Notes: generated by a model from the letters alone, not told the origin. Counted from the first letter of the stretch, positions 53,964-62,248 are shown. The stretch is DNA of 64,000 bases from Cyanobacteria bacterium SIG29 (GCA_015152515.1 SUTV01000003.1:62001-126000), one strand, 5' to 3'. Numbers and translations: made by a program.

Positions 53964-54098
53964 ACTATAAAATCCTCTATAATTTCTTTTTCGTTAATCA
54001 ATAATATCACAAAAAAATTTTTTCAAAATTGAGAGAAGTAAAATGTAAAAGTTATATAATTTTTTATCAAGTTTGCGTGCAATATTTTTTATTTGTGT

Positions 54099-54104
54099 TA
54101 TACT
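54099..54104 (+). promoter_or_regulatory. Extended -10 promoter for pflB
   Basis: TGT-TATACT, an extended -10 form. A TTGCGT 20 bp upstream is a poor -35. The predicted start near 54111 gives a leader of about 70 nt. The remaining gene-free DNA (53964-54098) shows A/T runs only. Confidence 0.5.
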
Positions 54105-54119
54105 GTTTCTAGATAAATA

Positions 54120-54134
54120 TGATATTAATTATCA
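54120..54134. promoter_or_regulatory. Perfect dyad, possible operator in the pflB leader
   Basis: TGATA-TTAAT-TATCA is a perfect 5-bp inverted repeat with a 5-bp spacer, just downstream of the predicted pflB transcription start. It is similar in layout to FNR-type half sites (TTGAT/ATCAA) but does not match that consensus. A regulator is inferred only. Confidence 0.35.
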
Positions 54135-54179
54135 AATTACACAAAACTGAAACGAAAAAAAGGAAACAGGGAGATTATA

Positions 54180-56261
54180 ATGGCTATGGCTACAGTAGAT
54201 AGAATCTCAAATAAAATGGAATTCAAATCTGGCAAATGGCAACAAGAAATAAATGTAAGAGATTTCATACAAAAAAATTATACATTATACGAAGGCAATG
54301 CAGACTTTTTAGCAAATCCAACACAAGCAACTATTAAATTATGGGAAGAATGTTGCGAACTTTTCAAAAAAGAACGTGAAAAGGGTGGTGTTTTAGACAT
54401 GGATACAAATATTGTATCTACAATAACATCACATGGCGCTGGTTATATTAATAAAAATCTAGAAAAAGTTGTTGGTTTACAAACAGATGCGCCTTTAAAA
54501 CGTTCAATGCAACCTTTCGGCGGTATAAGAATGGCAGAAAGTTCTTGTAAAGCTTACGGTTATCAAATAGAACCTGAAGTTTCTGAAATTTTTGCTAAAT
54601 ATAGAAAAACACACAATCAAGGTGTATTTGACTGTTACACACCAGAAATGAAAGCAGCAAGACACGCAGCAATTTTAACTGGATTACCAGATGCTTATGG
54701 TAGAGGCAGAATTATTGGTGACTACAGAAGAATTGCACTATATGGTATCGATAGATTAATTGAAGATAAAAAAGAGCAACATGCCTCTATAGATGGCGAA
54801 ATGACTGCTGAAAAACTTCAATTAAAAGAAGAATTAGCTGAACAAATAAGAGCTCTTTACGAAATAGCAGAACTTGGTAGAATTTATGGTTTTGATATAA
54901 CTAAACCCGCACAAAATGCAAAAGAAGCTATTCAATGGTTGTATTTCGGTTATTTAGCAGCTGTTAAAGAACAAAATGGTGCTGCAATGAGTATCGGTAG
55001 AACATCAACCTTCTTAGATATTTATATAGAAAGAGATTTAAAAAATGGTGTAATTACCGAAGAAGAAGCTCAAGAAATGGTTGACCATTTCATTATGAAG
55101 TTAAGACTGATAAAATTTGCAAGAACCCCAGAATATAATTCATTATTTTCAGGTGATCCAACTTGGGTAACAGAAACAATTGGTGGTGTTGGTGTTGATG
55201 GACGCCCACTTGTAACAAAGAACTCTTTCAGATACTTACACACACTAGAAAACTTAGGTACATCACCAGAACCAAACTTAACAGTTTTATGGTCAACAAG
55301 ATTGCCACAAAATTTTAAAGAATATTGTGCAAGAATTTCAATTGCAACATCTTCTGTTCAATATGAAAATGATGATTTAATGAGAGTTACACACGGTGAT
55401 GATTATGCTATTGCTTGCTGTGTATCATCTATGGTAGTTGGCAAAGAAATGCAATTCTTTGGTGCAAGAGCAAACTTAGCGAAATGTTTACTATATGCTA
55501 TCAATGGTGGTGTTGACGAAAGATTAAAAGAACAAATAGGACCTAAATACGCACCTATTACATCAGAATATTTAGATTTTGATGAAGTCATGGAAAAATA
55601 TGACACAATGATGGAATGGCTTGCTGGTTTATATGTTAACACATTGAATGTAATTCACTATATGCATGACAAATACTGCTATGAAAGAGCACAAATGGCG
55701 CTTCACGATAAGGAAGTTAAACGTTATTTTGCTACAGGTATTGCAGGTTTATCTGTTGTTGCAGACTCACTTTCTGCAATTAAACATGCAAAAGTTAAAA
55801 CAATAAGAGATGAAAACGGAATTGTTGTAGATTATGAAGTTGAAGGCGATTTCCCTAAATATGGTAATGATGATGATAGAGTTGATAATTTAGCTGTAGA
55901 TTTAGTAAAAAGATTTATGAATAAAATCAGGAAACATCACACATATAGAAACTCAATTCCAACAATGTCTATTTTAACAATCACATCAAATGTTGTTTAT
56001 GGTAAAAAGACAGGAAACACTCCAGATGGAAGAAAAGCAGGTGTTCCAATGGCACCAGGAGCAAATCCAATGCACAAAAGAGATACACACGGTGCTGTTG
56101 CTTCATTAGCTTCAGTTGCTAAATTACCATTCTCTGATGCGCAAGATGGTATTTCAAACACATTCTCAATCATTCCAAATGCTTTAGGGAAAGACGAAAT
56201 TTTTATGGGCGACCTAGAATTTGATTTTGATTGTGGATGTTGTGAAGATACAATAGAATAA
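54180..56261 (+). CDS. pflB: Pyruvate formate-lyase core subunit, lacking the glycyl-radical domain
   Basis: 693 aa. Converts pyruvate and CoA to formate and acetyl-CoA. The PFL core is complete: [45 protein letters not shown], and the adjacent catalytic cysteines C413-C414 in AIACCVSSM, followed by [21 protein letters not shown]. It stops after [18 protein letters not shown], before the glycyl-radical loop, with a short Cys-rich end (DCGCCED). The missing domain is the next gene, 18 bp on. E. coli PFL is one chain of 760 aa; here 693 + 79 makes the same total. Ribosome-binding site ggga. Confidence 0.95.
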   Translation: MAMATVDRISNKMEFKSGKWQQEINVRDFIQKNYTLYEGNADFLANPTQATIKLWEECCELFKKEREKGGVLDMDTNIVSTITSHGAGYINKNLEKVVGLQTDAPLKRSMQPFGGIRMAESSCKAYGYQIEPEVSEIFAKYRKTHNQGVFDCYTPEMKAARHAAILTGLPDAYGRGRIIGDYRRIALYGIDRLIEDKKEQHASIDGEMTAEKLQLKEELAEQIRALYEIAELGRIYGFDITKPAQNAKEAIQWLYFGYLAAVKEQNGAAMSIGRTSTFLDIYIERDLKNGVITEEEAQEMVDHFIMKLRLIKFARTPEYNSLFSGDPTWVTETIGGVGVDGRPLVTKNSFRYLHTLENLGTSPEPNLTVLWSTRLPQNFKEYCARISIATSSVQYENDDLMRVTHGDDYAIACCVSSMVVGKEMQFFGARANLAKCLLYAINGGVDERLKEQIGPKYAPITSEYLDFDEVMEKYDTMMEWLAGLYVNTLNVIHYMHDKYCYERAQMALHDKEVKRYFATGIAGLSVVADSLSAIKHAKVKTIRDENGIVVDYEVEGDFPKYGNDDDRVDNLAVDLVKRFMNKIRKHHTYRNSIPTMSILTITSNVVYGKKTGNTPDGRKAGVPMAPGANPMHKRDTHGAVASLASVAKLPFSDAQDGISNTFSIIPNALGKDEIFMGDLEFDFDCGCCEDTIE

Positions 56262-56279
56262 TAGAAAGAGGAATATAAA

Positions 56280-56519
56280 ATGGCTTCAATGCAAGAAGAA
56301 AACTTAATCAGCCTTTTAGATGGTTATGTTGAAAAAGGCGGACACCATTTAAATGTTAATGTATTTAATAAAGAAACTTTATTAGACGCTCAAGCACACC
56401 CTGAAAAATATCCTCAATTAACAGTAAGAGTTTCAGGTTATGCAGTTAATTTTATAAACCTAACAAAAGAACAACAAGATGATGTTATATCTAGAACTTT
56501 CCACTCTAATTTGGGTTAA
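56280..56519 (+). CDS. Separate glycyl-radical subunit of pyruvate formate-lyase
   Basis: 79 aa, with its own ribosome-binding site (aaagagg). It corresponds to the C-terminal end of [41 protein letters not shown], and [19 protein letters not shown]. The radical Gly is G53 in RVSGYAV. It resembles E. coli GrcA (YfiD), which replaces an oxygen-damaged PFL end, but here no intact PFL exists beside it, so this must be the normal radical carrier. A strong terminator follows. Confidence 0.93.
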   Translation: MASMQEENLISLLDGYVEKGGHHLNVNVFNKETLLDAQAHPEKYPQLTVRVSGYAVNFINLTKEQQDDVISRTFHSNLG

Positions 56520-56540
56520 AAAATCAAAATAAATAAATAA

Positions 56541-56570
56541 AAAAAGAGAAGAGTCATCTTCTCTTTTTTA
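56541..56570 (+). terminator. Intrinsic terminator of the split pfl operon
   Basis: A 12-bp stem AAAAAGAGAAGA / TCTTCTCTTTTT with a 4-nt GTCA loop, ending in a T-run. Confidence 0.9.
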
Positions 56571-56572
56571 GT

Positions 56573-56578
56573 TATAAT
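56573..56578 (+). promoter_or_regulatory. -10 box of a leaderless promoter for pflA
   Basis: TATAAT begins a few bases after the pfl terminator and is followed by 6 nt (taaatt) and the ATG at 56585. There is no room for a ribosome-binding site. The -35 region would fall inside the terminator hairpin. Confidence 0.55.
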
Positions 56579-56584
56579 TAAATT

Positions 56585-57337
56585 ATGCAAAAAGAAATTT
56601 TAGGTAATATACATTCATTAGAATCAATGGGAACCGTTGATGGACCAGGGATAAGACTTGTTGTTTTCTTGCAAGGTTGTCCTATGCGTTGCCAATATTG
56701 CCACAACCCTGATACTTGGGAATATAAAGATAATAAAAAAATCAGTGTAAAAAACGTTATAGAAAAATATTATAATGTAAAAGAATTCCTTAAAAATGGC
56801 GGTATAACTGTAACAGGTGGCGAACCATTATCGCAAATAGGATTTGTAACTGAATTATTCAAACAAGCAAAAAAAGAAAATATTCACACTGCACTTGATA
56901 CATCTGGAATTTTATTTAATCCTGAAAACACAACAAAAATTGATGGATTACTAAAATATACTGATTTAGTATTGCTAGATATAAAACATATTAATAATGA
57001 AGAACATATAAAATTAACAGGTTTCCCTAATACTAATATTTTAGAATTTGCAAAATACCTTTCTGCTATAAATAAACCAGTTTGGATAAGACATGTTGTT
57101 ATTCCAACTATTACATACAATACAGTTTATTTAAAAGAACTTGGCAGATTTTTAGCTCAATTAAATAATATTAAAGCATTAGATTTGTTACCATACCATA
57201 CTATGGCAATTTCAAAATATGAAAATTTAAAAATTGAATATCCATTAAAAGATGTTCCAGCACCCAAAAAAGAAGAAATTATGGATGCAAGATTCAAAAT
57301 TTTTAGAGCATATAAAGAAGCAAAAAAACTTGGTTAA
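56585..57337 (+). CDS. pflA: Pyruvate formate-lyase activating enzyme (radical SAM)
   Basis: 250 aa. Installs the glycyl radical using S-adenosylmethionine. ESMGTVDGPGIRLVVFLQGC is the PflA signature; cluster motif CPMRCQYCHNPDTW; GGE motif TVTGGEPLSQ; then DTSGI and LLDIKHI. Length is normal. It should act on G53 of the 79-aa subunit just upstream. It is separated from that gene by a terminator and appears to have its own leaderless promoter. Unrelated in detail to the A/B-type array. Confidence 0.95.
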   Translation: MQKEILGNIHSLESMGTVDGPGIRLVVFLQGCPMRCQYCHNPDTWEYKDNKKISVKNVIEKYYNVKEFLKNGGITVTGGEPLSQIGFVTELFKQAKKENIHTALDTSGILFNPENTTKIDGLLKYTDLVLLDIKHINNEEHIKLTGFPNTNILEFAKYLSAINKPVWIRHVVIPTITYNTVYLKELGRFLAQLNNIKALDLLPYHTMAISKYENLKIEYPLKDVPAPKKEEIMDARFKIFRAYKEAKKLG

Positions 57338-57406
57338 AAAATACTTTTAAATTTATTACCCAGTTAAATTAATCATATATACAATGTTAAAAAATAAATT
57401 ACACCT

Positions 57407-57412
57407 CATAAT
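57407..57412 (+). promoter_or_regulatory. Possible -10 box of a leaderless promoter
   Basis: CATAAT followed by 6 nt (aaaact) and ATG 57419; no ribosome-binding site. Same spacing as the other leaderless candidates, but the box is imperfect. Confidence 0.4.
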
Positions 57413-57418
57413 AAAACT

Positions 57419-57808
57419 ATGTATAATTCACTTTGGTATGACAGTTTAAATAAACCCTTTTTAAATCCACCAGATTGGATTTTCCCTCCAGTTTGGGGCA
57501 TTTTATACATAATGATTACACTATCTTTTCTTCTTTTTTTAAAAGGAGGAATGACTAAAGAAAAGAAAATTCCATTTGTATTTTTTATAATCCAACTTAT
57601 TCTTAACTTTGCATGGTCACCAATATTTTTTGTAATGCAAAATATTCCTTTAGCATTAGCGACCGTAATTTTAATGTATTTTTTCATACTACTTACAATA
57701 ATCACTTTTTTCAAACACTCAAAATTAGCTTCATTGCTACTTGTTCCCTATTTGATTTGGGTAAGTTTCGCTACATATTTAAATTTCGGATTTTTGGTGC
57801 TAAATTAA
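57419..57808 (+). CDS. TspO/MBR-family membrane protein lacking the first helix
   Basis: 129 aa. Family core: WYDSLNKPFLNPPDWIFPPVWGILYI, then spans ending IQLILNFAWSPIFF and VPYLIWVSFATYLNFG. TspO proteins bind porphyrins or cholesterol-like ligands and have five helices; this one starts right at the WY..L..P motif, so helix 1 is absent and four remain. No upstream in-frame start rescues it within the 81-bp gap. Either a naturally short form or an N-terminally decayed gene. Confidence 0.8.
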   Translation: MYNSLWYDSLNKPFLNPPDWIFPPVWGILYIMITLSFLLFLKGGMTKEKKIPFVFFIIQLILNFAWSPIFFVMQNIPLALATVILMYFFILLTIITFFKHSKLASLLLVPYLIWVSFATYLNFGFLVLN

Positions 57809-57832
57809 TGTATAAGAAAGGGATATTTACAC

Positions 57833-58075
57833 ATGAGCATTCAAAACATTATAGCAACACCAACATTGGCAAAATTAAAAACAACTGATGGAAAAAATCC
57901 ATATATTAATACCCAAATGATAGTTTCTATAGAAAAAGGTGAAAATAATAACGAAACTGATTTATTAATGTTAAACGGGCAAAAATTCACACTAACAAAT
58001 ACTCCTGAACATTTTGTATCAAACTATCAAAATGATTGTAAAAAAACAGCCAGTGTCCTAAATTTAGCATGTTAA
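57833..58075 (+). CDS. Small protein of unknown function
   Basis: 80 aa, ribosome-binding site aaaggga. Its middle (PYINTQMIVSIEKG, then TDLLMLNGQKFTLTNTPEHFVSNY) looks like a small beta-barrel with the layout of FlbD-like proteins, but no firm match is claimed. Ends in Cys. Abuts the convergent HAD gene with no gap. Confidence 0.6.
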   Translation: MSIQNIIATPTLAKLKTTDGKNPYINTQMIVSIEKGENNNETDLLMLNGQKFTLTNTPEHFVSNYQNDCKKTASVLNLAC

Positions 58076-58750
58076 TTATAAAATATTTTTAATTTCTTTA
58101 AGGCTGGTTATTTCATAATCGGCCTTAAATTCTGTATTATTTTCTATTTTTTTAGGATTAAACCAACAAGTTTTTATACCAACTCTACAACCACCTTTTA
58201 TATCAGATGACAAAGAATCGCCAATAATAATTGTTTTTTCTCTATCAAAATCAGGTATTTTAGAGAAACACTCTTCAAAAAATTCTCTAGTAGGTTTTTG
58301 GTATCCAATATCATCAGATACGAATAACTTTTTAAATTTATTAATTAAACCAGCACTTGTTAATCTTGAAACTTGAGTTTGCATTAATGAATTTGAAGCC
58401 ACATACAAATCATATTTTTTACTTAAATATTCAACCAATTCAACTGCACCATCAACAAATTTATATTGAGTTTTAAAATAAACTTGAAACGCTTTTTCAA
58501 ACTCTAAACCATCAACATCAAATCCATATTCTTTAAATAATAATGGAAACCTTGTTTGAAAAATATCTTCTCTTGTAATAATACCTTTTTCGTATTGTCC
58601 CCAAAGAAAAGCATTTTGTTCCATATAATAATTAATCATTTCCTGAGTAAATTCAATGCCAAAATCTTCACCAGCACGCAAAATAGTCGCTTTTGCACAC
58701 TCATGAAAATCTAAAATTGTATCATCTATATCTAATAAAACTGTTTTCAT
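58076..58750 (-). CDS. HAD-family hydrolase (YjjG-like nucleotidase)
   Basis: 224 aa. Motif I LLDIDDTILDFHE with the nucleophile Asp and a helical cap after it, motif II YVASNSLMQTQ, motif III Lys in DIGYQKPTREFF, motif IV IIIGDSLSSDIKGG. The pattern fits YjjG/YfnB-type phosphatases of nucleotides or sugar phosphates. Its start overlaps the yqeK end by 4 bp; last gene of a four-gene operon. A long hairpin lies inside its 3' coding end. Confidence 0.88.
   Translation of the reverse strand: MKTVLLDIDDTILDFHECAKATILRAGEDFGIEFTQEMINYYMEQNAFLWGQYEKGIITREDIFQTRFPLLFKEYGFDVDGLEFEKAFQVYFKTQYKFVDGAVELVEYLSKKYDLYVASNSLMQTQVSRLTSAGLINKFKKLFVSDDIGYQKPTREFFEECFSKIPDFDREKTIIIGDSLSSDIKGGCRVGIKTCWFNPKKIENNTEFKADYEITSLKEIKNIL
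58097..58129 (+). terminator. Long hairpin within the convergent HAD gene
   Basis: A 15-bp stem (two G:T pairs) with a 3-nt TTC loop begins 22 bp past the stop of the plus-strand 80-aa gene. No good T-tract follows, so it may be an RNA 3' end stabiliser or regulator rather than an intrinsic terminator. Confidence 0.4.
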
Positions 58751-59322
58751 AATACTGATTTTAATAAATCATTATACACATCAATTGTTTGAAAGCAGAT
58801 TGGCAATTTTCGTTTCAAAAGACTTTTTATCGTCATTTTAAAACTTTTTAACATAGCCTCATCTAGACTATTTGTTTCATTTAAAACTTTTTCTATCTTT
58901 TCTCTAAATTCAGCTTCGCGTGTGCGAGTTTCAATTTTATCAGCCAAAAAGATAATTTTTTCAAAATTGCTCATTTGTTTTTTGCCAATGGTATGCCAAC
59001 GAATCGCTGATAAAATTTCTTCATCAACAACTCCAAAATCACGTTTAGCAACAACTTCACCAGCAGGAGCGTGCCAAGTTTTACAACTTAATTTTTCACT
59101 CTCATCAAAACAAAATTCAAAAGCCTTTAATTCATCATTACTCATACATTTAGCACAATCGTGCAACAATCCTGCCACTTGCGCCTTTTCAACATCCAAA
59201 TTAAAACGTTTAGCCAATTCCATAGCTTTTTCCATTGTGCCCAAAGAATGAATATATCTTTCATAAGAAAGACAATTCTTTAATTTTTCTTTTATTTCTT
59301 CAATACTAAATTTTGTATACAT
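58747..59322 (-). CDS. yqeK: YqeK-like HD-domain phosphohydrolase (Ap4A hydrolase)
   Basis: 191 aa. The HD motif is in GLLHDCAKCMSNDEL with the upstream His in YIHSLGTMEKAMELAKRF. The third metal site is WHAPAGEVVAKRDFGV and the fourth AIRWHTIGKKQMSNFEKIIFLADKIE. Family members split diadenosine tetraphosphate. It follows nadD with a 17-bp overlap, the usual neighbour in many bacteria. Confidence 0.92.
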   Translation of the reverse strand: MYTKFSIEEIKEKLKNCLSYERYIHSLGTMEKAMELAKRFNLDVEKAQVAGLLHDCAKCMSNDELKAFEFCFDESEKLSCKTWHAPAGEVVAKRDFGVVDEEILSAIRWHTIGKKQMSNFEKIIFLADKIETRTREAEFREKIEKVLNETNSLDEAMLKSFKMTIKSLLKRKLPICFQTIDVYNDLLKSVL

Positions 59323-59905
59323 TGTTATGATAAATATAATCTGCTACCTTCTTCGGAAGTATATCATAAATATCTTGATTATGCTTAACTCTTTCACGAA
59401 TTTGAGTTGAAGAAATATCAATAAATGGCATTTTCATTAACTCATAATCAAAGCCTCTAGCTTTTAAATTCAAGAAAGGAGTCTCATCAAAATTATCTTC
59501 ACGAACAAATAAAATAAATTTAACAAGATGTTTCAATTCATCAGCTCTATGCCAAGTGTCTATTTTAATAAACGCATCTGTACCAATAATAAAATTAATT
59601 TTTTCTGTAGGTTTAACAATATCATAAATTTGAATAATAGTATCATAAGTATATGATGGTTCATTTCTCATATATTCAATTGCACTAACATCAAAATATG
59701 GATAATCCTCAACAGCTAATTGCACCATATTTAATCGATGCATAGCATTTTCAGCATCTAATTCTCTCATTTTTTTATGAGGAGGAATAAAAGCAGGAAT
59801 AAAAACTATTTTTTCAAAACCGAAAGTATCATGCACATTTTGAGCTACTGCCAAGTGGGCATTATGAATTGGATTAAAACTTCCCTGATAAACACACTCT
59901 GCCAT
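59306..59905 (-). CDS. nadD: Nicotinate-nucleotide adenylyltransferase
   Basis: About 199 aa. Adenylylates nicotinate mononucleotide in NAD synthesis. Nucleotidyltransferase motif YQGSFNPIHNAHLAVA, the FIPAFIPPHKKMRE loop, NFIIGTDAFIKIDTWHRADEL, and the ISSTQIRERV signature near the end. ATG 59905 has aggtg 5 nt upstream; a TTG precedes it. In operon with a P-loop kinase upstream and yqeK downstream. Confidence 0.95.
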   Translation of the reverse strand: MAECVYQGSFNPIHNAHLAVAQNVHDTFGFEKIVFIPAFIPPHKKMRELDAENAMHRLNMVQLAVEDYPYFDVSAIEYMRNEPSYTYDTIIQIYDIVKPTEKINFIIGTDAFIKIDTWHRADELKHLVKFILFVREDNFDETPFLNLKARGFDYELMKMPFIDISSTQIRERVKHNQDIYDILPKKVADYIYHNNVYKI

Positions 59906-59913
59906 CAATACAC

Positions 59914-60780
59914 CTATTTGGCTAAATGCAACTGCTCAACTATAGACAAAATTTTATTTAAAAAGATTTTATAACCAGCTCTTTGTGCTTCACCAGATAA
60001 AACAATATCTGCCTCTTTTCTACAAGGACGAATATAAATTTGAGCTTTATTAGAAGCATTATCATATATTTTTTGAGCTGATGCGCCTAAACCTCTTTCA
60101 TTTGCGCGAACAAAAAATCTCTCTTTTTGAATTTCATTATCGATATCAACATAAATTTTGAAATCAAAAGCACCTTTAATTTTTTCTGTAAGCGTAAATA
60201 AACCTTCAGAAATAATAATTTTTGAAGGTTTAGCTAAAGTATGATTATCCCAACGGATAGCTGTTCCTGACATGTCATATTTTGGAAGCATTACACTATT
60301 ACCAGACAATAATTCACGAATATGACGACACATTAAATCAAGTTCTAAAGCTTCAGGTACATCTAAATCATAACTTTTAACAAATTCAGACATTCCACCA
60401 GCTTTTTTAACTTCAACAGAACGATCATAATAATAATCATCTGTATTAACACGAGTAATAACTCTTCCTATATTATAAACATTTGCAAACAATTCAATAG
60501 TTTCAATAATATCAAGTGTTATTGTAGATTTGCCACTAGCTGTTTCACCTGCAACACCAACCGAAGCACTTCTTGAAAGTTCTCCAGTTATAAACATTGC
60601 CATCTTTTTAACTGCTGATGGTTTATAATCTAATATTACAGAATTGTCTGAATTAACTTCTTCTTCAAAAATTTTCATTAATTGCATTTCTACATTATGC
60701 AATTTACTTATTGGGGAAGATATATACTTATTTTCAAAATCAATTGTAGATTCAATACTTCGACTAAGTGTTCCTGTCAC
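59914..60780 (-). CDS. Uridine kinase/phosphoribulokinase-like P-loop kinase
   Basis: 288 aa, GTG start with aagga 6 nt upstream. P-loop GETASGKST near residue 80, the NTDDYYYDRSVEVKKAGG acceptor region, SYDLDVPEALELDLM, and IISEGLFTLTEKI strand with FKIYVDIDNEIQKERFF. These match the uridine kinase/PRK superfamily. The ~75-residue N-terminal segment is extra. Likely phosphorylates a nucleoside or pantothenate-like compound; substrate not fixed by sequence. First gene of the operon. Confidence 0.82.
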   Translation of the reverse strand: MTGTLSRSIESTIDFENKYISSPISKLHNVEMQLMKIFEEEVNSDNSVILDYKPSAVKKMAMFITGELSRSASVGVAGETASGKSTITLDIIETIELFANVYNIGRVITRVNTDDYYYDRSVEVKKAGGMSEFVKSYDLDVPEALELDLMCRHIRELLSGNSVMLPKYDMSGTAIRWDNHTLAKPSKIIISEGLFTLTEKIKGAFDFKIYVDIDNEIQKERFFVRANERGLGASAQKIYDNASNKAQIYIRPCRKEADIVLSGEAQRAGYKIFLNKILSIVEQLHLAK

Positions 60781-60953
60781 GATTTATCCTTTTCATTACT
60801 TAGTTTTACATGACTATACTAGAAACAAACTTCTAACAAAATATATTTATTTATTTTGTAACGATAATAATAACAAAATTTACAATATTAAAATTGACTT
60901 AAATAAATAAAATAATTATCATTATATAAAGGACGCACGGAGAAAACATTAAT

Positions 60954-61220
60954 ATGAGATTGGTAGATAAACTCAAATTATATGAAAGACAGCTTGTTTT
61001 TATGAAATGGGGAACAAGCGAAGGTTATGGCAGACTAAATTATGTCGGTCATGATTTTGTGGAATTTGAAATATTTGAAACAGAAGATTTAGAATACTCT
61101 GACAAAATTCTTATCAATTCTCAATTAATTTTAGAAGTTGTTATAAAAGGTTCAGACATATCAAGAATTTTAGCAGAATATTCTGCCTCATTACCTGAAC
61201 ACAATAACGACGGAGTTTAA
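60954..61220 (+). CDS. Small conserved-looking protein of unknown function
   Basis: 88 aa, ribosome-binding site ggag. An N-terminal helix (RLVDKLKLYERQLVFMKWG) is followed by short strands (GYGRLNYVGHDFVEFEIF, KILINSQLILEVVI), which suggests a small Sm-like or SH3-like barrel. No motif is diagnostic. It lies divergent from the kinase/nadD operon; the 173-bp gap between them (60781-60953) holds only A/T-rich promoter-like DNA. Confidence 0.65.
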   Translation: MRLVDKLKLYERQLVFMKWGTSEGYGRLNYVGHDFVEFEIFETEDLEYSDKILINSQLILEVVIKGSDISRILAEYSASLPEHNNDGV

Positions 61221-62248
61221 TTAGCCAAACCCATTTGTTTCAATTTATCCCATTTTTCACTATCGCCAAAAGTACGGCAATAGAAAGTGAATGGTGCGCT
61301 AGTAAATAATTTTATAAATTCGTATGAAGATTCATCTCTATTTAACTTTAAGCCCATATTTTTCATAGCTTCCATAAATTTAGAGATTATTTGAATTGAA
61401 TCTACAAATGCTTTGTCTATTTCTTCTTTTCCCATTGGACTATTATCATATTCAGATGTAAAAGTAGAAAAATAACTAATATTAGTTAATGCATATAATA
61501 AATTACCCAAATTTGCTTTTCTAGATGATTTTTCCATATCAATTAAATTAATTGCATTATTTTCAACATCCACTAACAAATTATTAGAATTTAGATGATC
61601 TAAAGAATAACCAGCTTCACTTGCTTTAATTACATCAGAAATCAATTTTTCATAGCTACTTACAGGCATTTGTGCCACATCACTAATTGACTTAGCATAA
61701 TGGACTTTTCTACTATAATCTTCATATGCTATCTCACCAGTTCTTAAACTACCACTTTCAGTATAAATAGCTTCAGATGGTGGATTACCTAAAGATTTAC
61801 CTTTTTGTTTTTGTAAAACTTCAATTGTATAAGGGAAATTAGAATCTGTTGGAAGTTGAATTTCTGCAACTTTCTGTCCAATTTTTACATTTAATTTTTT
61901 ATCTTCAGTATCTTTTAATGTTGCCTTAGAAAAATCAAACTGAGCATTTTGAACATAATTACCCATTCTCAAGACATAATCATCATTATTTGGAATAGAA
62001 TAAACACTGTGAGAAAATCCTGAACCCAATTTATTTTCAGGATTAGATAACACTTCTTGCAAAGTACTATCTAAAAATTTATTTTCTTGAGCCCAACTAA
62101 TAAAATCATTAGTTTGCTCAACTTCATTACCTTTGAAACTAGTCGATTTAACAAAAGTATCCGCAGTTAAACCCTTTGATAAATGCAATTTCGCAGGTGT
62201 AAACTTATTTATATTACTAACAAATCCAACAGGATTTACATTTAACAT
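61217..62248 (-). CDS. FKG-tagged protein-kinase-like protein, possible pseudokinase
   Basis: About 343 aa from ATG 62248, with aagg just upstream. N-terminal tag STSFKGNEVEQTND. Kinase-fold features follow: the glycine loop LGSGFSHSVYSIPN, YVLRMGN at the ATP-Lys position (Arg instead of Lys), and a catalytic loop LDHLNSNNLLV where the usual HRD Asp aligns with His. Then LIDME stands in place of DFG. The C-terminal half is helical. Either an atypical bacterial kinase or an inactive scaffold. Role unknown. Confidence 0.72.
   Translation of the reverse strand: MLNVNPVGFVSNINKFTPAKLHLSKGLTADTFVKSTSFKGNEVEQTNDFISWAQENKFLDSTLQEVLSNPENKLGSGFSHSVYSIPNNDDYVLRMGNYVQNAQFDFSKATLKDTEDKKLNVKIGQKVAEIQLPTDSNFPYTIEVLQKQKGKSLGNPPSEAIYTESGSLRTGEIAYEDYSRKVHYAKSISDVAQMPVSSYEKLISDVIKASEAGYSLDHLNSNNLLVDVENNAINLIDMEKSSRKANLGNLLYALTNISYFSTFTSEYDNSPMGKEEIDKAFVDSIQIISKFMEAMKNMGLKLNRDESSYEFIKLFTSAPFTFYCRTFGDSEKWDKLKQMGLAN

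Noticed and set aside
56255-56290. A frameshift or sequencing error splitting pflB
   Set aside because: There is a clean stop, an 18-bp gap, a proper ribosome-binding site (aaagagg) and an ATG, and the second part is a complete domain, so two genes are more likely than a broken one.
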